Part shown: in pieces, positions 1 to 7,700 of the stretch
Layout: each line of letters opens with the position of its first letter
Numbering within the stretch: position 1 is the first letter of the stretch
NCBI GenBank assembly: GCA_031414805.1
Contig: JANOQJ010000068.1
Coordinates: 1 to 64,000 of the forward strand
Direction of reading: 5' to 3'
From: JAAFIW01 sp031414805
GTDB lineage: Bacteria > Pseudomonadota > Gammaproteobacteria > Burkholderiales > Burkholderiaceae_C
Length of the DNA: 64,000 nucleotides
Made by a program: the position numbers and the translations under genes
The notes under the pieces: generated by a model
Seen by the model: only the letters and a program-made list of their open reading frames with translations
What the model was told of the DNA's origin: nothing
The model's database searches: none

Positions 1-136
1 TACTCAGCTGTCTCTGCATTCTCTCTGGCGAAATACGAACCGTTCGCCCTGAGGTATCGAAGGGCTCGCGAGGGCTTCGATACCTCAGCCCGAACGGTAA
101 CCTCACACATCGGCGGACTGCATCAATAGCTGAGTA
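1..136. repeat. Nested palindromic element, copy A
   Basis: The outer arms TACTCAGCT (1-9) and AGCTGAGTA (128-136) are inverted repeats. Inside them a near-perfect palindrome at about 40-97 pairs CCGTTCGCCCTGAGG with its complement across a short GC-rich centre. The same inner palindrome recurs near 36.7 kb and 50.3 kb, so this is a dispersed element and not only a local terminator. No gene is visible in the first 191 bases. Confidence 0.6.
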
Positions 137-141
137 GTTAC

Positions 142-208
142 CTTAAACAAGCCAAATCGGCCACTGGCCCTTGTAGTAATTGCTCAAGCAGCTATTCTTT
201 TAATAGCG
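142..208 (-). repeat. TGCTTGAGCA element, copy 1 (overlaps the end of mpl)
   Basis: This is a long-form copy. Read on the minus strand it has the arm GCTATT...AATAGC, the core TGCTTGAGCA, and a tail that ends in a TTTGGC-like stretch. The arm supplies the last five codons and the TAG stop of mpl. Confidence 0.75.
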
Positions 209-1667
209 CTTCCAACAGCTTGGCATGCACACCGCCAAAGCCGCCATTGCTCATGCACAGCAGCTGGTCGCCGGGTTGGACCACGCGAACGACTTGTTGC
301 ACCAGTTCATCGATGCTCGCGGCCACCTGTGCTCGCTCGCCCATGGGGGCCAAGGCCGCGCGGGCATTCCAGTCCAGGCCGCCGCTGTGGCAAAAAGCCA
401 GGTCGGCCTGCTCCAGGCTCCAGGGGAGTTGGGCCTTCATGGTGCCCAGCTTCATGGTGTTGCTGCGCGGCTCGAAGATGGCCAGGATGCGCTGGCCGGG
501 CTTGAGCGTGCGCCGCAAACCGTCGACTGTGGTGCGCATGGCAGTGGGGTGGTGGGCAAAGTCGTCGTAGACCGTGATGTCGCGGCCCGCACCCGCTCCT
601 CCGAACGGCACCACACCGCGCACTTCCATGCGGCGTTTGACGTTTTGAAAGCTGGCCAGCGCTTCGCAAGCTTGCGACGGCTGCACGCCCACATGCTCGG
701 CGGCGGCGATGGCGGCCAGCGCGTTCAACTGGTTGTGCACACCACTCAGGCCCCACTGCACGCGGCCCACTGGCTTGCCTAGTTGCAGCACCGCAAAGTC
801 ACCCGGCTCGCCTTCGGCCGTGAGGTCACTTCCGACAGCACCGAAGCTACGCACCGCGCTCCAGCAGCCCGCCTTCAGCACCCGGGCCAAGCTGTCTTCC
901 AGCCCATTGACCACGACCCGCCCCGATGGCGGCACCGTGCGTACCAGGTGGTGAAACTGCCGCTCGATCGCGGCCAGGTCGTCAAAAATATCGGCGTGGT
1001 CAAACTCCAGGTTGTTCAGCACGGCGGTGCGGGGGCGGTAGTGCACGAATTTGCTTCGTTTGTCGAAGAAGGCGGTGTCGTATTCGTCGGCCTCTATAAC
1101 GAAATAGGCCCCCACGCTCCCCACTGCGTGTGGTTCGCTGCCCCCCGAGGGGGCCGCGCCTTGCTTGGGGCGGCCCGGCGCGGCGGCAGTTGCCCCTAAA
1201 TGAGCCGACACCCCAAAATTCAACGGCACGCCACCCACTAAAAACCCCGGTACCAAACCCGCACATTCCAGCACCCAGGCCAGCATGGAAGTGGTGGTGG
1301 TTTTGCCATGCGTGCCCGCCACGGCCAGCACATGCCGCCCGTGCAACACGTGCTCGGCCAGCCACTGCGGCCCGCTGGTGTAGCGCGCGCCGCTGTCCAA
1401 AATGGCTTCCATCAGCGGGAATTTGGCGGTGCCATCGGCGGCACGCGCGCGCGACACCACATTGCCCACCACCCACACGTCGGGCTTCAAGACCAGTTGG
1501 TCTGCGCCAAAGCCTTCGATCAACTCAATGCCCAGCGCGCGCAACTGGTCGCTCATCGGCGGATAAACCCCCGCATCGCACCCCGTCACCCGATGCCCCG
1601 CTTCCCGCGCCAACGCCGCCAAACCACCCATGAAGGTGCCACAAATGCCCAAGATATGAATATGCAT
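192..1667 (-). CDS. mpl: UDP-N-acetylmuramate:L-alanyl-gamma-D-glutamyl-meso-diaminopimelate ligase
   Basis: This is the cytoplasmic peptidoglycan-recycling ligase that joins the recovered tripeptide L-Ala-D-Glu-mDAP to UDP-MurNAc. The N-terminus (MHIHILGICGTFMGG) is the Mpl nucleotide-binding start. The Mur-ligase P-loop GTHGKTTTT lies at residues 118-126, followed by IEADEYDTAFFDKRSKFVHY-type substrate motifs and a C-terminal ligase domain. At 491 residues it is about 30 longer than usual. The excess is a Gly/Ala/Pro-rich stretch at residues 159-187 encoded by a GC-rich palindromic repeat. The final ALLKE and stop are encoded by another repeat. Function is confident; whether the insert is tolerated is inferred from the intact frame. 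Confidence 0.93.
   Translation of the reverse strand: MHIHILGICGTFMGGLAALAREAGHRVTGCDAGVYPPMSDQLRALGIELIEGFGADQLVLKPDVWVVGNVVSRARAADGTAKFPLMEAILDSGARYTSGPQWLAEHVLHGRHVLAVAGTHGKTTTTSMLAWVLECAGLVPGFLVGGVPLNFGVSAHLGATAAAPGRPKQGAAPSGGSEPHAVGSVGAYFVIEADEYDTAFFDKRSKFVHYRPRTAVLNNLEFDHADIFDDLAAIERQFHHLVRTVPPSGRVVVNGLEDSLARVLKAGCWSAVRSFGAVGSDLTAEGEPGDFAVLQLGKPVGRVQWGLSGVHNQLNALAAIAAAEHVGVQPSQACEALASFQNVKRRMEVRGVVPFGGAGAGRDITVYDDFAHHPTAMRTTVDGLRRTLKPGQRILAIFEPRSNTMKLGTMKAQLPWSLEQADLAFCHSGGLDWNARAALAPMGERAQVAASIDELVQQVVRVVQPGDQLLCMSNGGFGGVHAKLLEALLKE
1107..1193. repeat. GC-rich palindromic repeat inserted in frame in mpl
   Basis: The sequence around GCCCCCCGAGGGGGC and TTGGGGCGGCCC is self-complementary and low in complexity. 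It interrupts the conserved Mpl region between GVSAHLG and FVIEADEYD and encodes about 29 residues without breaking the frame. The exact borders are approximate. Confidence 0.6.
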
Positions 1668-1720
1668 GGCCGGAATTTTAAAGGCTGCCTCAAGCCTTCG
1701 TTCAATGCCTTTTAAGCGTC

Positions 1721-1766
1721 AAGCCCTGGTAGCTATTGCTCAAACAGCTACGAAAATAATAGCAAA
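1721..1766 (+). repeat. TGCTTGAGCA element, copy 2
   Basis: The copy reads GCCCTGGTAGCTATTGCTCA then AACAGCTA and an AATAATAGC arm. It lies between mpl and the lysR-type gene, with one change in the core (CTCAAACAG). Confidence 0.65.
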
Positions 1767-1790
1767 TAAGACGCTGCAGCAAGGCCAGTT

Positions 1791-2710
1791 TCAAATGCCC
1801 TGTCCATGGCCGGCCTGTACCCAGCCGATGAACGCCCGTAAGGCCGTGCTGGTCTGGCGGCGGCTGGGGTAGTACAGCTGAAACGCGGTGGCGGGCGGGC
1901 ACCAGTTGGTCAGCACGGCCACCAAAGCGCCCGAGGCAATATGCGGCGCGCAACTTGATTCGTACAAATAAGCCCAGCCCACACCGTCCAGTGCGGCGCG
2001 TTGCGCCAGTTGTTGGTCATCAACTGTCAGCGGGCCATTCACGTTGAGCTCGTGGCGTTGCCCTGCCCGCTCAAACTCCCAGCGGTACAACACGCCGCTG
2101 GGAAAGCGCAGCTTCACGCAGGGTTGTGCCAGCAGTGCTAGCGGGTCTGTCGGCATACCATGACGCGCAACAAACGCCGGCGAGCCTGCCACCACAAAAC
2201 GCTGCGGCATGCCGATGGGTACGGCCACCATGTCCAGCGGCACCGCCTCCGAGAAGCGAATCCCGGCGTCACAGCCCAGCTCCACGATGTCGACGAACTG
2301 ATCGTGGGTCACACGATCTCCAGCTGCACCTGCGGGTACGCAGCCAGGAAAGCGGCGACCATGGGCTGCATCAACAAGCAAGCGGCACTGCGCGGCATGT
2401 TCAGCTTCAGCGTGCCCGAGACCTGATCGCTCAAACCCGCCACCTGCTGCAGCGCAGCGTTCAGGCCGTTCAAATGCACGCTCAACTGCTCGTACAGGCG
2501 GCTACCGGTCTGCGTTAACGACACGCTGCGGGTTGACCGCGCGAGCAACGGCACGCCCAGGTGCGACTCCAGCCGGCGAACCGCCTGGCTGACCGCCGAT
2601 GGTGACAAGCCCAATTGCTGGGCGGCACGCCGGTAGTTGCGCTGCTGCGCTACGGCAACAAAGGCGCGCAGATGGTTCAGTTCGGGTGTGGACACCACCG
2701 CATTGTTCAT
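1791..2710 (-). pseudogene. LysR-family transcriptional regulator, frameshifted
   Basis: The first frame starts at ATG 2710 (MNNAVVSTPELNHLRAF) and encodes a normal LysR winged helix-turn-helix (residues about 10-70, with the recognition segment LSPSAVSQAVRRLE) and the start of the ligand-binding domain, then stops after QVQLEIV near 2309. The next frame continues the family sequence (THDQFVDIVELGCDAGIRF) to 1791. Removing one TG from GTGTG on the minus strand near 2310 would restore a protein of about 306 residues, so a dinucleotide insertion is the simplest explanation. It is divergent from the dehydrogenase gene at 2843, the usual LysR-target layout. It may be a true pseudogene or a sequencing error. 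Confidence 0.8.
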
Positions 2711-2842
2711 GAACCTGTGCGGTGACTGTGAAGCTGCGCCGCACGCACCGTGCAGCGCGCAGCGCATTGCCAGCACGACCGCCCGAACGTAGCCTTGGCC
2801 TTACCTTTTATTCACCGAGATTGCTCATTCAGCTGAATTCAC

Positions 2843-3640
2843 ATGCCTCACTTGCCACTGCCCAAACCCCTGCTGTCCGCCTCATACCCCGACCTTGCCG
2901 GTCGCGTCTTCATCGTCACGGGTGCCTCGTCCGGCATCGGTGCTGCCACCGCGCGCCAGTTGGCCGCCCAAGGTGCCAAAGTGGTGCTGGCTGCGCGCCG
3001 CCACGCAGCTTGTGAAAGTCTTTTGCAAGCAATTCAGGCGACCGGCGGTCACGGGCTGGTGGTGGCAACCGATATCTGCCAGGAGGCTGATGTGAAGCAC
3101 CTGGTCGCGACCACGCTGGCAACGTTTGGCCGCCTGGATGGCGCGTTCAACAACGCAGGAACATTAGGGACTGGCGGGCCGGTCGACTCTGTGGACGACC
3201 CGGTTTATCAACACGTGTTTGACACCAACGTGCGCGCTGCTTTTCATTGCCTGCGTCACCAAGTGACCGCCCTGCGAGCCGGTGGCGGCGGTAGCCTGGT
3301 GTTCAACGCGTCGATGGCCGGCGTAGTCGGGTTTGCGCAAGTAGCGCTATACGCTGCCAGCAAGCACGCCGTGATCGGCCTGATCAAAAGCGCTGCGTTG
3401 GAGCTGGCCGGTGACGCCATTCGCGTCAATGCGGTCTGCCCCGGGGTGGTTGACACACCGATGTCTGACGCTGGGTTTGGCGGTGCCGATGGCCGCAACG
3501 CATTTGTCGCCACCACCCCTGCAGGGCGTAGCGGCACGGTTGACGAAATCGCCAACGCTGTGTGCTTTCTGCTCAGTCAGTCGTCCAGTTTTGTCAATGG
3601 TCACGCCATGCTGGTCGACGGTGCTTACACCGCTGCATAA
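2843..3640 (+). CDS. Short-chain dehydrogenase/reductase (SDR)
   Basis: This is a 265-residue classical SDR, a cytoplasmic NAD(P)-dependent oxidoreductase of unknown substrate. The glycine-rich cofactor motif TGASSGIG is near residue 28, NNAG follows in the middle, the catalytic Ser comes before FAQ, and the YAASK active-site motif is present. The C-terminus (VNGHAMLVDGAYTAA) is typical of the family. It is the first gene of a co-directional set with the aldo-keto reductase and flavoprotein genes, and it is divergent from the LysR-type gene, which probably controlled it. The start ATG at 2843 fits the family N-terminus. Confidence 0.9.
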   Translation: MPHLPLPKPLLSASYPDLAGRVFIVTGASSGIGAATARQLAAQGAKVVLAARRHAACESLLQAIQATGGHGLVVATDICQEADVKHLVATTLATFGRLDGAFNNAGTLGTGGPVDSVDDPVYQHVFDTNVRAAFHCLRHQVTALRAGGGGSLVFNASMAGVVGFAQVALYAASKHAVIGLIKSAALELAGDAIRVNAVCPGVVDTPMSDAGFGGADGRNAFVATTPAGRSGTVDEIANAVCFLLSQSSSFVNGHAMLVDGAYTAA

Positions 3641-3659
3641 ACCAAACCGAAGGAATTCC

Positions 3660-4672
3660 ATGCCATCACCTCATCCCACCCGCCTGCTGGCCCAACGCCC
3701 CGTTCACCCCATTGGTTTGGGGTGTATGGGCATGAGTGAGTTTTATGGGGCCACCGACGATGACCTGTCGTTGGCCACCTTGCACCAGGCTTTTGAACTG
3801 GGCGTGACCCACTTTGACACGGCCGACACCTACGGCCATGGACACAACGAGCGGCTGCTCGGCCGCTTTTTGGCTGAGCTCACGCCACAGCAGCGAAGCA
3901 CACTCACGGTCGCCACCAAGTTCGGCATCGTGCGCGAGCCGGGCCGCTACGAGCGGCGCATCGACAACTCACCGGCTTACGTGCGCGCTGCCTGCGAGGC
4001 TTCGCTCCAGCGCCTGGGTGTGGACTGCATTGACTTGTATTACTGCCACCGCCGCAACCCCGACACCGCGCTGCTTGAGCTGGTCGGTGCCATGGCGGAC
4101 CTGGTGCGCGCCGGCAAGGTGCGCAGCCTGGGCTTGTCAGAAGTCAGCCTGGACAGCTTGCAAGCGGCGCATGCGGTACACCCGATTGCTGCTTTGCAAA
4201 GCGAATTTTCGCTGTGGGAGCGCAACCTGGAAGCCTCATTACCGACCCTGGACCGCCTGGGTATTGCCCTGGTGGCTTACAGCCCGCTGGGTCGCGGCAT
4301 GCTCACCGGCAGCTTGCCACCACCCAGCGAACTGGACGAAGGAGACTTTCGCCGTGCCCTGCCCCGCTTCAATGGCCAGGCCGGTGCAGACAACCGCCAT
4401 TTGGTAGACCAATTCATGCAGCTGGCGACGACGTGGGGTCTGCCCGCCACCCAATTGGCGCTGGCCTGGACCCTGCACAAAAGCCCCCAGGTTTTGCCTA
4501 TTCCCGGGGCACGCCGTCCCACCATCTGGCGCAAAACGTTGCGGCAGCAGCGGTTGCCTTGCACCCAGAGCAACTGCAAGCGCTGGACGCGCTGTTTACG
4601 CCCGGCGCAACGACGGGTGAGCGCTATCCGGCGGGCGGCTGGGTCGGGATTGAAACAATCAACGGTCGTTGA
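3660..4672 (+). pseudogene. Aldo-keto reductase, frameshifted near its 3' end
   Basis: The gene starts at ATG 3660 after the SDR stop, behind GAAGGAATTCC. The AKR tetrad is intact: Asp and Tyr in HFDTADTYG, Lys in VATKFG, His in YYCHRRNP. The frame matches the family up to LPIPGARRP near 4518. The conserved end (HLAQNVAAAAVALHPEQ to GIETINGR) then lies in the next frame and stops at 4672. One missing base near 4522 explains this. As written, translation instead runs through an unrelated stretch and into the downstream flavoprotein gene. Either a recent loss or a sequence error; the enzyme is otherwise complete at about 337 residues. Confidence 0.85.
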
Positions 4673-4733
4673 TACGCTCGTACAACACCGCCGACGTGTT
4701 GTAGGCTGCTTTGATTCATCACAGGAGCCACCC

Positions 4734-6116
4734 ATGCCCACCGAATCATTCGATGCGATCATCATCGGCGCTGGCCAGGCCGGGCCGTCACTGGCCGCGC
4801 GGTGCAGCCAGCAAGGGCTGAAAACAGTCTTGATTGAGCGCGGCGCATTTGGCGGCACTTGTGTGAACGTTGGCTGCACGCCCACCAAAACCATGGTGGC
4901 CAGCGCCCGGGCGATTCACGTGGCGCGTCGGGGCGCGGAGTTTGGATTTACCGCGGGCGACATCCGGGTAGACATGGCCCAGATCAAGGCCCGCAAAGAC
5001 CAGTTGGTACAGCAGTCCAGCCAGGGCGTAGAAAAATGGCTGCGCGGCTTGGCCAACACGCAAGTCATTGCCGGCACTGCCCGCTTTGTGGCGCCACGCA
5101 CCGTGCAGGTCGGCGACCGAGTGCTGACCGCGCCGCACATCTTTATCAACGTGGGCGGTCGCTCGGTTCGCCCGCATATCGACGGTATTGACGACGTGCC
5201 CACGCTGGACAACGTGTCCATCCTTGATCTGGACGTGGTGCCCCAGCACCTGGTCATTGTGGGCGGCAGCTACATCGGGCTGGAGTTTGCGCAAATGATG
5301 CGGCGCTTCGGCGCAGAGGTCACGGTGCTGGAAAAATCGGAGCGCTTGCTGGGCCGCGAAGACACCGATGTGTCAGACGGCATTCGCGACATTCTGCAAG
5401 CCGAGGGCATTCGCTTTGTGCTGGGCGCTGAGCAACTGGCGTTGTCACAGCAAGACGCAGCCATCACCGTGAAGCTGCAGGTGGGCGACAAAGCCCAAGC
5501 CGTCACTTGCAGCCATGTGCTGCTGGCCATAGGCCGCCAACCCAACACGGACGGCCTGGGCCTGGAGGCGGCCGGTGTGCATACCGACGAGCGTGGCTAC
5601 ATCACGGTCGACGACCAATGCGCCACCAGTGCAGAGGGCGTATGGGCGGTGGGCGATTGCAATGGCCGCGGAGCCTTCACGCACACGGCCTACAACGACT
5701 TTGAGATCGTCGCCGCCAACCTGTTTGACGGTGATGCACGCCGCATCTCCACCCGGGTGCCCTGCTACGCCCTCTTCATTGACCCACCGCTGGGCCGAAT
5801 TGGCCTGAGCGAGCAGGAAGTGCGCAAAACAGGCCAGGCTGCCTTGATGGCCACCATGCCGATGGCAAAGGTCTCCCGCGCCCGAGAAGCAGGTGAAACC
5901 CAGGGCTTCATGAAGGTCCTGGTAGACGCCAAGACGCAGCGCTTGCTGGGCGCCAGCATCCTGGGCCACAACGGCGACGAGGTGGTTCACAACCTGCTGG
6001 GCTTGATGGTCGCAGACCAACCCTTCACGGTCATGTCGCGCGCCATGCACATTCACCCGACAGTCAGTGAGTTGCTGCCTACTTTGCTGCAGCAGCTCAA
6101 ACGGTTGCAGGGCTGA
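4734..6116 (+). CDS. FAD-dependent pyridine nucleotide-disulfide oxidoreductase
   Basis: A 460-residue flavoprotein of the dihydrolipoamide dehydrogenase/mercuric reductase class. The FAD motif GAGQAGPSLA is at the N-terminus, the redox-active disulfide is in GGTCVNVGCTPTK, the NAD(P) motif GGSYIGLEFAQ is in the middle, and a C-terminal dimerisation domain carries HIHPTVSE. There is no N-terminal heavy-metal domain. The substrate is not evident; it could be a soluble disulfide reductase. AGGAG lies 7 bases before ATG 4734, so it is probably translated independently even though it shares an open frame with the frameshifted upstream reductase. Confidence 0.88.
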   Translation: MPTESFDAIIIGAGQAGPSLAARCSQQGLKTVLIERGAFGGTCVNVGCTPTKTMVASARAIHVARRGAEFGFTAGDIRVDMAQIKARKDQLVQQSSQGVEKWLRGLANTQVIAGTARFVAPRTVQVGDRVLTAPHIFINVGGRSVRPHIDGIDDVPTLDNVSILDLDVVPQHLVIVGGSYIGLEFAQMMRRFGAEVTVLEKSERLLGREDTDVSDGIRDILQAEGIRFVLGAEQLALSQQDAAITVKLQVGDKAQAVTCSHVLLAIGRQPNTDGLGLEAAGVHTDERGYITVDDQCATSAEGVWAVGDCNGRGAFTHTAYNDFEIVAANLFDGDARRISTRVPCYALFIDPPLGRIGLSEQEVRKTGQAALMATMPMAKVSRAREAGETQGFMKVLVDAKTQRLLGASILGHNGDEVVHNLLGLMVADQPFTVMSRAMHIHPTVSELLPTLLQQLKRLQG

Positions 6117-6281
6117 AGCCTATTCAACTATTCGAGAAATTTCACACGCTCGATTTTTGTAAGCAGCTCAAGCTGGTAGTCCTTGCCGGGCAATCTCGGG
6201 TGTCAATATGATTTGTAGCAACAAAACTGACGTGAAAGTTTTTTGAGTTCTCGTCGCCCAGTTAACAGGGAGGTATCGATT

Positions 6282-7061
6282 GTGGGAAAACTGCACGTGC
6301 TGTGGGATTTTGAGAATGTTCAACCTACGCTGGAACAATTAGCCAAACTAACACCTGGCTTTACCGATCTATGGCTCTTCCACGGCCCGCACCAAGCGAA
6401 ACAGGCGCAACAACTGAAAGAAATTGACAGCCGCATCACCTTGGTCCCTCGCTCCGGTGCCGGCCCTAACGCGCTTGACTTTCACTTGTCTTTTTATCTT
6501 GGCTATGTAGCCGCAAAGAATCCGGATTCGTTGTTGGTGGTGGTGGCCAATGACAAGGGGTACGACCCCATGCTCGCGCATGCACGACTGCTCATGTTCA
6601 AGGCGAAGCGGGTTGGTTTCAAGACCAAGTCAGTTACCGATGCAAAGCGGGTTAATCAACCGAAGGAACTGTCGCCTCAGACGCCGCCAGATCAAACCCT
6701 TTTTGAGGTGAGATTAAAAAATCCAACACCCGTTGCCGCCAAGAAAAAAGCAACAGCAACCAAGACCATTGCTGCCAAGAAAGTAGCTCAAAAAGCAGCG
6801 GTAAAGTCCATTAAAAAAATAGTTGCACTCAAAACGCCTGCTGCAAAAAAAACGATTGTTATCAAAGCTCCTGTGACGGTGGACGTGCAATTCAATCGAG
6901 TAAAAAAAGGGCTAGTCAAGATGAACGACAAAGCCCCCGCACAAACTGACATCCTTACTGCGTCATATCCGCTCGCTGTTGGGCAAAGACAGTACGGCAG
7001 AGGACATCGATGGGGTGGTACAAAAGCTGGAAAAAGCGAAGGTGGTGAGCATCTCTGGTGA
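6282..7061 (+). CDS. NYN/PIN-like domain protein with Lys/Ala-rich tail, probably frameshifted
   Basis: Residues about 1-125 look like a NYN (PIN-like) nuclease domain: LHVLWDFENVQP carries the first acidic residues, NALDFHLSFYLGY the next, and VVANDKGYDPML the last. A low-complexity Lys/Ala-rich linker follows. The annotated frame ends in a non-natural-looking tail at 7061. In the +1 frame the same DNA reads HIRSLLGKDSTAEDIDG to MVMYKK and stops at 7083, which looks like a real C-terminal helical domain, so a one-base frameshift near 6950 is likely. I chose GTG 6282, which follows AGGGAGG; an upstream TTG at 6243 has no such site. Confidence 0.7.
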   Translation: MGKLHVLWDFENVQPTLEQLAKLTPGFTDLWLFHGPHQAKQAQQLKEIDSRITLVPRSGAGPNALDFHLSFYLGYVAAKNPDSLLVVVANDKGYDPMLAHARLLMFKAKRVGFKTKSVTDAKRVNQPKELSPQTPPDQTLFEVRLKNPTPVAAKKKATATKTIAAKKVAQKAAVKSIKKIVALKTPAAKKTIVIKAPVTVDVQFNRVKKGLVKMNDKAPAQTDILTASYPLAVGQRQYGRGHRWGGTKAGKSEGGEHLW

Positions 7062-7334
7062 CATGGTTATGTACAAAAAATGACCCATCAGATGCATGGT
7101 CAGACCGTCATTCCCACGGACGCGGGAATCTATTGATTCGGCCCGACGAAGCTTGAAATTTCCGTTGGACTGAGCAAAGGTATCCGGGAAACCCCGTTCA
7201 GGCTGGGCTGAGGAGCGCAAAAGCCAGTGGATCAGGGCACGTGCTTGTTTGAGCCGCAGGCGAGTTTGCACGTGACCCCACTGGGTTTGAGCACCGCAAG
7301 TTACCCGTAGCGAAGCGAAGGGGCCCAGACTGCC

Positions 7335-7402
7335 GGGTCGCCTTTCTTTTGCTTACTTTTCTTTGGCGACGCAAAGAAAAGTGAGTCGCTGTCGGGCGAC
7401 CC
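7335..7402. repeat. Nested inverted repeat
   Basis: The outer arms GGGTCGCC (7335-7342) and GGCGACCC (7395-7402) enclose an 11-bp perfect hairpin ACTTTTCTTTG/CAAAGAAAAGT (7355-7365 and 7372-7382) with the loop GCGACG. It looks like a dispersed extragenic palindrome. Confidence 0.6.
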
Positions 7403-7630
7403 CGACATCTGCGCATGCGACTGAGCCCTGTTTTTGCTACTGAATTCGCAGCTACCTGGCTGGGGGCAAACGATTGATACTTCTTAGAGCCGGATCAACA
7501 GGTGCCTGTGTCTGCCCGTAGTGAGAGATATGAGCACGCTGCAGGCGAATTCCCGCCTGCGCGGGAACGACGTGTTGGTTGCGTTTGAAGCGTGTCTCAC
7601 ATCAGCATTTTCAAAAATAAATCGGCCGTC

Positions 7631-7672
7631 AACCCTTATGAATACTGCTCAAACAGCTATCTACTTTATAGC
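7631..7672 (+). repeat. TGCTTGAGCA element, copy 3
   Basis: AACCCTTATGAATACTGCTC leads into AAACAGCTAT and a short TATAGC arm. The copy lies 29 bases beyond the stop of the molybdenum-subunit gene. Confidence 0.65.
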
Positions 7673-7700
7673 AAACCAAGCAGCCTTCACATCAAGCGAC

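Larger units (their letters stand above)
7084..7700. other. Gene-free stretch made of repeats
   Basis: No credible gene is seen here. It holds a half copy of the GGCCCGATGAAG palindrome family (7138-7169), a large nested inverted repeat (7335-7402), an ATTCCC...GGGAA palindrome near 7546-7566 and one TGCTTGAGCA element (7631-7672). Confidence 0.7.

Noticed and set aside
3411..6116. A 901-codon frame that joins an aldo-keto reductase with a flavoprotein
   Set aside because: The reductase C-terminus is intact in the next frame and the flavoprotein has its own ribosome-binding site, so the join is best explained by one missing base and not by a natural fusion.
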